A stretch of 64,000 bases of DNA from Brevundimonas naejangsanensis (GTDB taxonomy: Bacteria > Pseudomonadota > Alphaproteobacteria > Caulobacterales > Caulobacteraceae). How positions within the stretch are numbered: the first letter of the stretch is position 1; every line of letters begins with the position of its first letter. Positions 1 through 11,297 of the stretch are shown here, one piece after another. Both the position numbers and the translations under genes were made by a program. Where the stretch lies: contig NZ_CP015614.1 in assembly GCF_000635915.2 (NCBI RefSeq), positions 186,001 to 250,000 on the forward strand, in the 5' to 3' direction. The notes beneath the pieces were generated by a model. That model saw nothing but the letters and a program-made list of their open reading frames with translations, ran no database searches and was not told the origin of the DNA.

Positions 1-341
1 TGATGACCCTGACCGGCCTCGCCGCCTGCGCGCCCGCCACGCGGTTCGAGTGGGGCGCCTATGAGCCCGCGCTCTACGCCTATGCCCAGAACCCTGAGAA
101 CCGCGAGGCCTATCGCACCGCGCTGGAGCGCGCCATCGAGGCGGGGCGCAAGCGCGACGCCGTGGCTCCCGGGCTGCTGGCCGAGCTGGGCTATCTGCAT
201 CTGCAGGCGGGCGAGACGGCGCAGGCCCTGACGCTGTTTCAGGAAGAGCGCGCGCGCTTCCCCGAATCCGCCGTCTTCATGGATCGGGTGATCGTCGGCC
301 TCGGCGGTCAGGCCGCCGTCGCCGGAGGAGAGGCGCAATGA
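1..341 (+). CDS. DUF4810-type lipoprotein, 5' end outside the window
   Basis: Small exported protein. An ATG lies at position 3, but only eight residues would precede the Cys of the lipobox (LAAC at residues 6-9 from that ATG). This is too short for a type II signal peptide, so the real start is probably upstream of the window. After the Cys comes an alpha-helical, TPR-like segment with the motifs WGAYEPALYAY and LHLQAGETAQALTLF, as in DUF4810 lipoproteins. The gene overlaps the next lipoprotein gene by 4 bp. DUF4810 and DUF799 lipoproteins commonly sit beside a CsgG-like lipoprotein, which would lie just left of the window (inference from the family). The molecular function is unknown. Confidence 0.7.
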   Translation, partial: MTLTGLAACAPATRFEWGAYEPALYAYAQNPENREAYRTALERAIEAGRKRDAVAPGLLAELGYLHLQAGETAQALTLFQEERARFPESAVFMDRVIVGLGGQAAVAGGEAQ

Positions 342-1018
342 TCATCCGCCAATCGCTCGCCGTCGCCGCCCTGGCCTGCGCCGCCCTGCTGACCGCCTGC
401 GCCACGGGGCCTGCGCCCAAGAGCTACGCCGTCCTGCGCGCCGAGAATCCGCGCAGCGTCATGGTGGTTCCGGCGCTGAACTCGACGGTCGACGTGGATG
501 CGGCGGACTATTTCGTCTCGACCATTTCCCGGCCGGTGGCCGAGCGCGGCTACTATGTCTTCCCCGCCCATATGGTGAAGGGGGTGCTGGAGGACGAAGG
601 CCTGTCGGACGCCGGTCTGGTGCATCAGGCCGACGCCGCGCGCTTCGGTCCCCTGTTCGGCTGCGACGCCGTGCTGTTCGTCGAAATCCAGAAGTGGGAA
701 TCGCAATACATCCTGATCTCGACCTCGACCAATGTGGCGTTCGAATACACGCTGAAAAGCTGTCGCAGCGGTCAGGTGCTGTGGTCGGATCATCAGTCCA
801 TGACCTACAGTCCGCAGGCGTCAAACTCGGGCAATCCGCTGGCCGATCTGCTGGTCCAGGCCGTCGTCGCGGCGCTGGAGAAGGCCAAGCCCAACTATAT
901 GCCGCTGACCCAGCAGGCCAATCTGACGGCGACCCATGCGCTGGGTCAGGGCCTGCCCGCCGGTCCCTATCTGCCGGCCCAGCACCGGCAGGATCACAAG
1001 AGCTTTCCGGACGAATAG
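338..1018 (+). CDS. DUF799 / GNA1162-family putative lipoprotein
   Basis: A 226-residue exported protein. The N-terminus is hydrophobic and ends in a lipobox (LLTAC, Cys about residue 21), so it is predicted to be an outer-membrane-directed lipoprotein. The following region (SVMVVPALNSTVDVDAADYF, then an FGCDAVLFVEI-like strand) matches DUF799, the family of Neisseria GNA1162. Members have a CsgG-like or TolB-N-like fold and are thought to form envelope complexes. The start overlaps the stop of the preceding DUF4810 gene (ATGA-type), which indicates translational coupling. The exact role is not known; the family call is fairly secure. Confidence 0.8.
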   Translation: MIIRQSLAVAALACAALLTACATGPAPKSYAVLRAENPRSVMVVPALNSTVDVDAADYFVSTISRPVAERGYYVFPAHMVKGVLEDEGLSDAGLVHQADAARFGPLFGCDAVLFVEIQKWESQYILISTSTNVAFEYTLKSCRSGQVLWSDHQSMTYSPQASNSGNPLADLLVQAVVAALEKAKPNYMPLTQQANLTATHALGQGLPAGPYLPAQHRQDHKSFPDE

Positions 1019-1145
1019 GTCCGTTGCGTCAGGGCGCGGTCAGCGCGGCTAAACACCGCGACAGAAAAGCTGCGGAGCGGGGCCTTGCCTCGCGCGTATA
1101 AGCCTTATCTGTTACGCCGCCCCCCGAACGTACGGAGACCTCGCC

Positions 1146-2138
<993 letters not shown>

Positions 2139-2172
2139 CGGCCGGTTAACGCGTCGGCGCTAGGCTGCGCTC

Positions 2173-3387
2173 ATGAGCGAACCCCGGGTCAGGGCGGAAG
2201 AGACAGGGACGCGGCCGTTGCGGGCGCGCCGCGCCCTGCTGCGTCGTCTGGCCGACGTGGTCAGCCTGCCGGCGAGCCGGATCAACGTCTTCGAGCGTTC
2301 GGTGGTCGGCGACCTGCTGGTCGACGTGCTGCGGACGGCGGCGACGGATGAGCGCCGCCGGGTGGCCGAGCGGCTGGCCCCGCTAGGCGAACTGCCCGAT
2401 GCGCTGAAGCGGCTGCTGCTGCGCGACGAGCCCGAGGTGGCGCGGCCGCTGCTGGAGGAGTGCGCGGCCCTGTCGGACGCGGACCTGATCGGCTGCGCGC
2501 GCGATGCGGGGCTGGAGCATCGCCTGATGATGGCGGCGCGGCGCGGCCTGTCCGAGGTCGTGGCCGAGGCCCTGTTCAACTGGGCCGAGGAGGCGGTGAT
2601 CGCCGCCGTCCTGCGCAATGACACGGCGCGCCTGCCGCAATCCGCCGTCGAGAGCGTGATCGCCCTGAGCCGCAACGCGCCGGCGCTGTGCGCCCTGATC
2701 CTGCGGCGCCCGGAACTGCGGCCCTCGGGCGCCTATGTCATGTTCTGGTGGTGCGGGGCCGAAGAGCGGCGCATCATCCTGCAACGCTTCGCGGTGTCGC
2801 GCGAGGTGATGCAGAGCAGCGTCGAGGACGTCTTCGCCCTGGCGGCCGAGGAGGGGTGGAGCGACCCGGTCGCGCGCAAGGCGCTGCAGTTCATCGAGCG
2901 GCGCCAGCGCAACCGCGCGGCGGTCGCCAAGAGCCCTTACGCCGATCTGGAAGCGGCCGTCGCGGCGGCGGGCGCCGGGGGGCTGACCCGCGAACTGGTC
3001 GCCGAGATCGGCTATCTGTCGGGGATCAAGCCTTTGACTTCGGCCAAGATCATGGGCGATGCGGGGGGCGAGCCCCTGGCCATATTGTGCAAGGCGACGG
3101 GGTTGGCGCGGCGCGACCTCGCGGCCCTGTGGCGAGCCATGCGGCGCCCCGAGACCACGGCGGACGGCGCCGAGCACCCCGACTGGCGCCGGGTGCAGAT
3201 CATCTATGAAATGCTGGCGGTGGACCGGGCCCAGACGGTGCTGCGTTACTGGAACTGGTCTCTGTCCTCGGCGCTGACGCCGACGCTTCTACGGGCGATC
3301 CGCGAGGGGGAGGAGGCGCTGATCGACGAATACTCGGCGCCTGAGCGCGCAGCCCTGCTGGCCCTTGCGGAGAACTTCGGTCGATAA
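2173..3387 (+). CDS. DUF2336 domain-containing protein
   Basis: A 404-residue cytoplasmic protein, all helical and rich in Leu, Ala and Arg. Its repeated HEAT-like helices match DUF2336, a family found almost only in alphaproteobacteria. There is no signal peptide or membrane segment. The C-terminal part contains the motif LTSAKIMGDAGGEPLAILCKA, where the family is most conserved. A second DUF2336 gene lies on the opposite strand 0.7 kb downstream, with mucR between them. Function is unknown. Confidence 0.75.
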   Translation: MSEPRVRAEETGTRPLRARRALLRRLADVVSLPASRINVFERSVVGDLLVDVLRTAATDERRRVAERLAPLGELPDALKRLLLRDEPEVARPLLEECAALSDADLIGCARDAGLEHRLMMAARRGLSEVVAEALFNWAEEAVIAAVLRNDTARLPQSAVESVIALSRNAPALCALILRRPELRPSGAYVMFWWCGAEERRIILQRFAVSREVMQSSVEDVFALAAEEGWSDPVARKALQFIERRQRNRAAVAKSPYADLEAAVAAAGAGGLTRELVAEIGYLSGIKPLTSAKIMGDAGGEPLAILCKATGLARRDLAALWRAMRRPETTADGAEHPDWRRVQIIYEMLAVDRAQTVLRYWNWSLSSALTPTLLRAIREGEEALIDEYSAPERAALLALAENFGR

Positions 3388-3552
3388 AAAATCGGCGTTG
3401 TCGTAATTACTGATCAGAGCAGTTGAACTCGCTTATCAAGCGATAAAAGACGGCTGCATTGCTTTCAAACTCGAACATCCGTATGAAACCGACAAGCGGC
3501 GGATCCTTTCAGATCAGTCGAATGAATTTGGGACGACAGAAGGCTGATCCAG

Positions 3553-3975
3553 ATGGAAGAAAAACCCGAACTGCTTGAGATGACGGCGGACATCGTGTCG
3601 GCCTATGTCAGCAACAACACCGTATCGGCCGACACTGTGCCGACCCTGATCGCGCAAATCCACGCCGCCCTGTCGGGCGTTTCGGAAGCGCCGGTCGAGG
3701 CCGAGCCCGAGCCGCAAGAACCGGCCGTCCCGGTTCGCAAGTCGATCACGCCGGACTTCCTGATCTGCCTGGAAGACGGTCGCAAGTTCAAGTCGCTGAA
3801 GCGTCACCTGCGCACCAAATACAATCTGAGCCCGGAAGAATACCGCGCCAAATGGGGTCTGCCGAAAGACTATCCCATGGTCGCCCCGAACTACGCCAAG
3901 GCGCGTTCGGAACTGGCCAAGCAGATGGGCCTGGGCCAGGGCGGCCGCAAACCCGCCCGCGCGACCCGCAAGTAA
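3553..3975 (+). CDS. mucR: MucR/Ros family transcriptional regulator
   Basis: A 140-residue DNA-binding regulator. The C-terminal half holds the Ros/MucR zinc-finger region ([16 protein letters not shown], then [15 protein letters not shown]), and the N-terminal helical region is the oligomerisation part of the family. Only one Cys is present in the finger: the position of the second Cys is Asp (CLED), so zinc would be held by a Cys/Asp/His set or not at all. In Caulobacter, MucR proteins act in cell-cycle transcription and in other Rhizobiales in surface polysaccharide control (family knowledge). The 165 bp upstream is clearly more AT-rich than its surroundings and is the probable promoter. 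A strong terminator follows. Confidence 0.9.
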   Translation: MEEKPELLEMTADIVSAYVSNNTVSADTVPTLIAQIHAALSGVSEAPVEAEPEPQEPAVPVRKSITPDFLICLEDGRKFKSLKRHLRTKYNLSPEEYRAKWGLPKDYPMVAPNYAKARSELAKQMGLGQGGRKPARATRK

Positions 3976-3997
3976 AAGCGGCGCCAATCAAAAACAG

Positions 3998-4030
3998 ACG
4001 CCCGCCTTTCCAGCGAAAGGCGGGCGTTTT
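3998..4030 (+). terminator. Rho-independent terminator after mucR
   Basis: A perfect 13-bp stem (ACGCCCGCCTTTC pairing with GAAAGGCGGGCGT) with a CAGC loop, followed by TTTT. It lies 22 bp after the mucR stop and just before the convergent DUF2336 gene. Confidence 0.85.
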
Positions 4031-4054
4031 GCTGTCCGGGACAAGGAGAGGCGG

Positions 4055-5173
4055 TCAGGCCGCCTGCATCGCCTTGCGCGCGCGCCAGAAGCGGATCGTC
4101 CGCAGGGCCGCCTCGCGGGTCAGTTCCTGATACATCCCGGCATAGGCGCGGGCCTTGCCCATGGCGTTGTCGTCGGTGTTCAGCAGGACGACGGCGTAGG
4201 TCAGGAACAGGGCGCGATCCAGGTCGGCCGCCTTGCAGATCACCGCCAGGGCGTCCAGCTCGCGCCGCTCGATGATCTGGCGGGCGGTGTGGAAGTCGAC
4301 GTCAGCCAGCTGCGACAGGGCGATCAGGAAGGCGGTCTGGCCCCCCGAGCGCAGGAAGCGGGCCAGCACCTGGGGCGTCAGCTGGTTGGCGGCGCGCAGT
4401 TCTTCGACATAGGCCAGGCTCTCGGCGTAGTCGGGGGGCAGGGCGCCGTCTTCGGCGGCGACGCGCGTGCGCCCGGCGGCCAGGGCGCTTTCCAGCAGGC
4501 CCGGGTCCATCCGCGCGTTCTGTTCCAGGATGCGCTGGCGCAGGCGGGCCTCGACCTCGAAATACAGGTCGTTCAGCAGGTCGGGCGGCAGGCTGGAGCG
4601 TTCGACCGTCACCGCGTGCAGGGCCGGGTTGGCGCGGGCGCGTTCAACGGCGGTTTCCGAGGCGGCGCGCGACAGGCTGGCGCCTTCATTGCCCAGCAGC
4701 ACGCCCAGGGTCTCGTCGTCGCCGCGCTCGACAATGGCGTCGGACACGGCCTCGGACACGGCGACGCGGCGGCTGACGGCGCGCATATGCCCCTGACCGC
4801 GCGAGCGCACCACGCCGATCAGGTCCGCCTCGGTCAGCACGGGCGAGGCGCTGAGGACGGGGGCGGCCACGGTCTCGGCTTCGTCGTTGGCCAGGCGGCG
4901 GATCAACTGGTGCGGGGCGTCGGGCGCCTCGGCGAACCGCTCGGCCAGTTCGGCGCGCACGGCCGTCTCCATCGCGTCGGTGAGGTCGGACAGGACGGCG
5001 CCATAGAGGGCGGTTTCCGCCTCGGTGCGCTGGGGGGCGCCGAAGAAGCAGTCGGTCAGTTCACGCAGCAGGGCGCGCCGCTTGGGGCTGGAGTCTTCCT
5101 GGGCCAGGGCGATCAGCTCAGGCAGGCGCGAGCCGGTCTTGGCCGGCGGAGGCAGGGCGGCGCCGTCGCTCAT
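4055..5173 (-). CDS. DUF2336 domain-containing protein (second copy)
   Basis: A 372-residue helical protein with the DUF2336 architecture. It includes the shared motif FLIALSQLADVDFHTARQII followed by LDALAVICKAADL, equivalent to LAILCKATGL in the first copy. No signal peptide or membrane segment. Its start overlaps the stop of the proline-rich gene upstream by 4 bp, so the two are probably one operon. The position on the other side of mucR suggests that the mucR-DUF2336 neighbourhood is a unit, but no function can be assigned. Confidence 0.75.
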   Translation of the reverse strand: MSDGAALPPPAKTGSRLPELIALAQEDSSPKRRALLRELTDCFFGAPQRTEAETALYGAVLSDLTDAMETAVRAELAERFAEAPDAPHQLIRRLANDEAETVAAPVLSASPVLTEADLIGVVRSRGQGHMRAVSRRVAVSEAVSDAIVERGDDETLGVLLGNEGASLSRAASETAVERARANPALHAVTVERSSLPPDLLNDLYFEVEARLRQRILEQNARMDPGLLESALAAGRTRVAAEDGALPPDYAESLAYVEELRAANQLTPQVLARFLRSGGQTAFLIALSQLADVDFHTARQIIERRELDALAVICKAADLDRALFLTYAVVLLNTDDNAMGKARAYAGMYQELTREAALRTIRFWRARKAMQAA

Positions 5174-6351
5174 GGCAGGTCGGGCCCGTCGGTCGTGGGA
5201 CCGTCCGTAAGGGGGGCGGCGCGCAGGCGGCCCTGGGCGTCGCGCATGACGGCGGGCGCCTCGGGCGGCTGAGCCAGGTCGTCCGAGGCGATCGGTTGAT
5301 CCAGTTCGACCGGCAGGGCGTCCAGATAGTTGGGCGCGGGCAGGGGCGTGGCGTCCGGCTGGCGGCCCGCCTGACGGTGGACGGAGTAATAGCGGGCGCC
5401 GCTCTGAGCCGGGGCGTCGCTGGACGCGGGCTGGGGCGCGGGTTGCGGCGCAGTCTGAGGTTGTTGCTGCGCCGGGGCCTCAGGCGTGGCGGCGGCCGAT
5501 GCGGCAGGCGTCTGAGGCGCGTTCCGTTGCAGCTGGAAGATCAGCGCGTCGCGACGGGGCGCCAACGGATCGACGGTCGGCTGGGCCGGTGCGGGCGCGG
5601 GGTCTGGCTGAGCTTGGGGCTGAGGCTCGGGCGGGAGCGGGGGGGCAGGCTGGACCGGCGGCGGGGGCGGCGCAGGCTGGGGCTGGGCGACAACGGTCTG
5701 CGGCTGTCGCACCGGTTCAGGCGTCGGCTCTGGAGCCGATTGAGGGGCAGGTTCGACGACGCGCGGGACGGGCTGAACTGGCGGCGGCATCGGCCGCAAC
5801 GGCTCGGGCATCGGCGCGGGCGTCGGCTGGGGCAGAGGCGCATAGGGCGCAGGCTGAGGCTGGCTCTGCGTCGGCCGGCGCGTCCACGGCGGGGGTTGAT
5901 AGGACGGCTGATAGGGCGCGGGCGGCGTGAAGTCGGGCGCCGGGGCTTCGGCCGGGGGGCTCACATAGGGGCGCCAGACGGCGTCCGGGTGGCTGGTCAC
6001 CGGACGGAACTCGGGCGCGGGGGCCTGCTGGGGCTCGCCGTAGGCCTGGGCGGAACGCCAGGGGTATCCGCCGTGCGGGATAATCGGCGGGCGGGCGGCA
6101 TAGGTCTGGCTGTCCGCCACGACCTGCTGCGGCGGGGCGAAGCTGTCAGCCGGGGCACTGGTCCAGTCCGGCGCGGGCCGGCTGGCTGGATGGGCTGAGG
6201 GGCGGCCCGGCCAGGAGAGTTGGCGCGTATGGGAGGGCGTAGGATAGGGCGTTTGGTCGGGAGCTTGTTGAGGCGGGACGGGCTGCGCCCAGGCGGCCGT
6301 GGCCGCGCCGAGCGCGGGCAGAAGGACGGCGATGGTCAGGGTGCGCGTCAA
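5170..6351 (-). CDS. Exported proline/glutamine-rich protein
   Basis: A 393-residue protein with a clean Sec signal peptide (hydrophobic run ending AAAWAQ-like, cleavage about residue 22). It is followed by roughly 300 residues dominated by Pro, Ala and Gln (PQPAPPPPPVQPAPPLPP and similar). Such segments usually span the periplasm or are disordered. The C-terminus (ARYYSVHRQAGRQPDAT) is less biased. It is not recognised as a named family. It is the first gene of a two-gene unit with the DUF2336 gene (4-bp overlap). The composition makes spurious similarity likely, so no function is offered. Confidence 0.65.
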   Translation of the reverse strand: MTRTLTIAVLLPALGAATAAWAQPVPPQQAPDQTPYPTPSHTRQLSWPGRPSAHPASRPAPDWTSAPADSFAPPQQVVADSQTYAARPPIIPHGGYPWRSAQAYGEPQQAPAPEFRPVTSHPDAVWRPYVSPPAEAPAPDFTPPAPYQPSYQPPPWTRRPTQSQPQPAPYAPLPQPTPAPMPEPLRPMPPPVQPVPRVVEPAPQSAPEPTPEPVRQPQTVVAQPQPAPPPPPVQPAPPLPPEPQPQAQPDPAPAPAQPTVDPLAPRRDALIFQLQRNAPQTPAASAAATPEAPAQQQPQTAPQPAPQPASSDAPAQSGARYYSVHRQAGRQPDATPLPAPNYLDALPVELDQPIASDDLAQPPEAPAVMRDAQGRLRAAPLTDGPTTDGPDLP

Positions 6352-6404
6352 CGGCGCCTCGTGAAAACTGCAGAGGTTCAGCCGGGCATCCTAGGCGGCG
6401 CGGC

Positions 6405-6419
6405 TTAATCCTCGCCTAA
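6405..6419 (-). promoter_or_regulatory. Possible CtrA-like box
   Basis: TTAA-N7-CTAA on the plus strand, read as TTAG-N7-TTAA in the direction of the proline-rich gene, about 55 bp upstream of its start. It matches the CtrA consensus TTAA-N7-TTAA except for one base in one half-site. Such partial matches arise by chance, so this is a weak call. Confidence 0.2.
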
Positions 6420-6430
6420 CGTCGGGCGAT

Positions 6431-7474
6431 TTAGCCGCGCGAGGGCAGGTACTGGCTGGTGAAGGCCTCGCGCCAGTCGGGGGCGGCGGGATAGGCGCCC
6501 TGCGTCTGATCGGCGAAGGCCTGCCAACGCTCGGGCGTCATGGCGCCGAGGCCGTACAGGGCCGCGTCGCCGCCGTCGACCATGGCGCGGGCGCGCAGGG
6601 CGGCGCGGGCGGCGTCCAGCGCGCGCTGGGGCAGGTCGGGATGGGCGCGGCGGATCAGGGCGTCGCCCTTGGCCCCGTCGCCGTGGACATAGTCGCGCCA
6701 GCCCTCGACCGAGGCAGCGATGAAGTTGCGCAGGGCCTGGGCGTTGTCGCGGGCGAAGGCGTTGGGCGCCAGCACCAGCCCGGAATAGGAGGGGTAGCCG
6801 TCCTCGGCCGGGGACAGGATCAGGGGCTGGAAGCCGACCGCGCGGGCGACCGCCTCTGGGCCGCCGTCGGTCAGGCGGGCGATCAGCACGCTGTCCGCAT
6901 CGTCGCGGAAGGCCTTCAGATTGTCATCGACCGCGCCGGGTTGGGCCTGGTCGGCGGCCAGGTCGAAGCGGGCGCGCAGCCAGGTCCAGAAGCCGTCCTG
7001 ATCCCTGGGCTCCATCAGCAGCTTGCGGCCGCGCAGGACGGTCAGATCCTCCAGCTGCTGGCCGGGATGGGCCAGAAGGACGACCGGGTCTTTCTGCAGG
7101 AAGGCGGCTACGGCCTTGACCGGGGCGCGCTCGGCGATCAGCCGCAGGGGCAGGAAGCTGTCGCGGCCGATGGCCAGTTCGACCGCGCTGGCGGCCAGAA
7201 GGGCGGGGATGTCGGCGCCCGGCGGGCCGGACAGAATCTCGACATTGAGGCCGCGCCGCTCGTAGGCCCCGACCGCCAGCGCCTGATAGAAGCCGCCGTG
7301 CAGGGCGTCGGCCGGTCCGCCCGCCGCGACGCGCAGGCGCACGCGGCCGGACTCGTCGGTCGGCGCGGGCGTGCGGCTGCACGCCGACAGGGCGCCCACG
7401 GCGCTCAGGCCCACGGCGCTTAGGCCAAGGGCGCCGGCCATCAGGCCGCGTCGGTTCAGGCGGGCGCGAGTCAT
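6431..7474 (-). CDS. ABC transporter substrate-binding lipoprotein, NMT1/THI5-like
   Basis: A 347-residue periplasmic solute-binding protein. The start MTRARLNRRG gives a twin-arginine-like N-region, a hydrophobic core and a lipobox (LSAC, Cys about 32). The body has the NMT1/THI5/SsuA pattern: GFYQALAVGAYERRGLNVEI near the N-terminus, then PALLAASAVELAIGRD and a hinge region. This family binds thiamine precursors, alkanesulfonates or nitrate, and the ligand cannot be told from the sequence. No permease or ATPase gene is adjacent. The reading frame stays open for 56 codons upstream, but that part has no coding character, so the internal ATG is used. Confidence 0.75.
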   Translation of the reverse strand: MTRARLNRRGLMAGALGLSAVGLSAVGALSACSRTPAPTDESGRVRLRVAAGGPADALHGGFYQALAVGAYERRGLNVEILSGPPGADIPALLAASAVELAIGRDSFLPLRLIAERAPVKAVAAFLQKDPVVLLAHPGQQLEDLTVLRGRKLLMEPRDQDGFWTWLRARFDLAADQAQPGAVDDNLKAFRDDADSVLIARLTDGGPEAVARAVGFQPLILSPAEDGYPSYSGLVLAPNAFARDNAQALRNFIAASVEGWRDYVHGDGAKGDALIRRAHPDLPQRALDAARAALRARAMVDGGDAALYGLGAMTPERWQAFADQTQGAYPAAPDWREAFTSQYLPSRG

Positions 7475-8134
7475 CACGTCTAGGGTGTAGGGGGGCGGGC
7501 CGCGCTTGGAAAGGCGGCGGGACGTCGCCAGGCCGAATTGCGACCGGAAATCCAACAATCCAGCGCCGGAATTGAGCGAGGGGACGCCATCCTTTGAGCC
7601 GGACCGTCGCCGGTCAGATCGCGGATCGCGTCCCCTCGCCAAGTCCGGGTTGGACTTGACCGTTATAGGGTCGAAACTTCGCCTCAGCGTCGGCGGGCGA
7701 ACCCGGCGTCGTTCAGCGCCTGTTTCATCGGCTCCTGGTCTTCGGCGTTCCGCAAGGCGAACCTCGCGCCGTCCGTCGATCCCGGCCTGGTTCTCCGTGA
7801 TCCCTGCGCCGAAACGCTAAAGGATCGGGAGCCTTGGCCCTGCGTCGGTGTTTCCGCGTCCTCCGAGGAGGCTTGGAACCCTGGGTCAGAGAGCCGGACC
7901 GGTCCGCTTGATGTCCGGGTCTCCCCGGATTTCCGCGCCTCCGTGTCCCTTCGGCCTGTTGACGTTCCCGCGAAATCAGTTATTGGGCAAGCGCCCAAAC
8001 CGGCGCGTCTGTGCGGAATCATCCCCGACCCGGTGGGCAAGTCTGTGGATATCTGTGGACGGCCGAAATTCGCGCAGGCGGATCAGGATGTTGCGCTGTC
8101 CACAGGAAAAGGCGCGCCGCGCCGGGCGCGAACT
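7475..8134. other. 660-bp gap with structured leader and DnaA-box-like sites, no confident gene
   Basis: No convincing gene. Near the NMT1-like gene lie several inverted repeats: GCGAGGGGACGC (7575-7586) pairs with GCGTCCCCTCGC (7629-7640) and encloses a GACCG/CGGTC hairpin. They are followed by AAGTCC/GGACTT (7651-7667) and GACC/GGTC (7668-7681) hairpins. Near 8044-8105 there are three TGTGGA/TCCACA words within 65 bp, one of them TGTGGATAT, a one-mismatch DnaA box. On the minus strand a 14-codon reading frame (7684-7728) begins with ATG three bases after AGGAG; whether it is translated is unknown. No TPP riboswitch core was found. Confidence 0.4.
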
Positions 8135-8677
8135 CTAGAGAATGAGGGCGTAGCCGGCCTGCTGGTGGTGAATGACGGTCATCATCGCGGCGGTATCGAC
8201 CTGAACGCCGGGCTCCAGATCGGCGGGGGTCAGGCCGTTGGCGACCATCGACTGACCGCACAGGCGCACCTGAACCCCGGCGGCGAGGAGGGCGCGGATC
8301 AGGGCGCTGTTGGGATTGACCTCCCCCTTGCCGCGCGCGGCCCAGGCGGCGTCGGACAGGGTGGCGAGCGTGGCGCCTCCGTGCAGGACGGCGACGATCT
8401 TGCGGCGCTCGCCCGTCACGCCGCCGGCTTCGAGCAGATTGGTCAGGCGGGCCACGCGGTCGAGCGACTTGAGCGGCTTGTCGTCCGGCCCGCCCTGGGC
8501 CACGTCGAGAATGACCTTGTAGTCGCGCCCGGCGTCAGGTTGTTCGCCCGCATCAGGCAGGGCGGTGAAGGCGCCGTGGCCGACGACCGTCTGGGCTTGG
8601 GCTTGAGACGGAAGGGCGACGGTTGAGACGCCCAGAGCCCCGAGGGCCAGGACGATGGCGGAGAGAACGGCTTTCAT
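8135..8677 (-). CDS. Exported DsrE/DsrF-like protein
   Basis: A 180-residue protein with a Sec signal peptide (MKAVLSAIVLALGALGVSTV, Ala-rich cleavage near residue 29). The body resembles the DsrE/DsrF-like fold of sulfur-relay and intracellular sulfur-oxidation proteins: a YKVILDVAQGG strand, RKIVAVLHGGAT, and VQVRLCGQSMVANGL with a conserved Cys. Exported DsrE-like proteins of this kind are common but uncharacterised. The start chosen puts the signal peptide at the N-terminus; an upstream extension of 24 codons has no coding character. The gene is 40 bp downstream of the ABC-F gene. Confidence 0.75.
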   Translation of the reverse strand: MKAVLSAIVLALGALGVSTVALPSQAQAQTVVGHGAFTALPDAGEQPDAGRDYKVILDVAQGGPDDKPLKSLDRVARLTNLLEAGGVTGERRKIVAVLHGGATLATLSDAAWAARGKGEVNPNSALIRALLAAGVQVRLCGQSMVANGLTPADLEPGVQVDTAAMMTVIHHQQAGYALIL

Positions 8678-8717
8678 GCGGAGGTCCTGACTTAACGAAG
8701 GGTGCAGAGGCAGGCGA

Positions 8718-10583
<1,866 letters not shown>

Positions 10584-10662
10584 AGACACCAGTCCGAAAA
10601 GGGAGGCGACGCCTATAGCGCGTCGAGGGGGCGAAGGGCCAATATTTCCGGATTTACACAAA

Positions 10663-10676
10663 ACCGTCCAGACGGT
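10663..10676 (+). promoter_or_regulatory. Probable TetR operator
   Basis: Perfect inverted repeat ACCGTC-CA-GACGGT immediately before the ATG of the TetR gene at 10677, in the gap between divergent genes. The position predicts autorepression of the TetR/SMR operon. It is a typical TetR-type palindrome. Confidence 0.75.
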
Positions 10677-11297
10677 ATGTCGGGCCGCATGGACGCTCAA
10701 CCGAACCGCCGCACGCCCGAAGACACCCGCCGCCAGATTATCGACGCGGCCATCGAACTGGCCGCCGAACAGGGGGCGATGGCGCTGACGCTGGACGCCG
10801 TGGTGGGGCGTCTGCCCTTCAGCAAGGGCGCCCTGCTGCATCACTTTCCGACCAAACAGGCGTTGCTGGAAGGGGTGCTGGACCATCTGGCGCTGGAGAT
10901 GACGACGGCGGTGCTGGCCGAGGCCGCGCGCGATCCCAACCCCTATGGCCGCAATGCGCGGGCCTATCTGAGGACGGTGGTCAATGAGCCGGCGACCGAG
11001 CGGGACGTGAGCATCGGCCGCGCCGTCCTGGCCGCCTGCGCCATAGAGCCCAGCCTGATCCCGCGCTGGCGCGAGGCGATCCGCAGCCTGACGGTGGGAG
11101 ACCCCGAAGATCCGATGGGCCGGGACGACGCCCTGATGCTGCGGCTGATCGCCGACGGCCTGTGGATGAGCGACCTGTTCGACACGCATGAGGTGTCGCT
11201 GGAACAGCGCCAGGCCCTGCTGTCGCTGCTGACGCCGGGCAGCCTGCTGACGAACGGCTATTCAGAGGCCGGCGCCAATGGGGAGACCGGCGCATGA
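10677..11297 (+). CDS. TetR/AcrR family transcriptional regulator
   Basis: A 206-residue repressor. Residues about 14-60 form the TetR N-terminal helix-turn-helix (RRQIIDAAIELAAEQG, then AVVGRLPFSKGALLHHFPTK). The rest is a helical ligand-binding domain. The last codons overlap the start of the SMR efflux gene by 4 bp (ATGA), so the regulator and pump form one operon, and a palindrome sits just before the start codon. The regulator most likely represses the pump until a toxic cation binds (inference from gene order and family). ATG at 10689 is an alternative start. Confidence 0.9.
   Translation: MSGRMDAQPNRRTPEDTRRQIIDAAIELAAEQGAMALTLDAVVGRLPFSKGALLHHFPTKQALLEGVLDHLALEMTTAVLAEAARDPNPYGRNARAYLRTVVNEPATERDVSIGRAVLAACAIEPSLIPRWREAIRSLTVGDPEDPMGRDDALMLRLIADGLWMSDLFDTHEVSLEQRQALLSLLTPGSLLTNGYSEAGANGETGA

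Noticed and set aside
7475..7690. TPP riboswitch upstream of the NMT1-like gene
   Set aside because: The conserved CUGAGA and GAACCUGAUC segments are absent.
7684..8040. 118-codon frame on the minus strand
   Set aside because: It needs a TTG start with no ribosome-binding site, and its composition does not look coding apart from the last 14 codons.
8040..8110. Replication origin
   Set aside because: There are a few DnaA-box-like words but no AT-rich unwinding region and no origin-linked genes.
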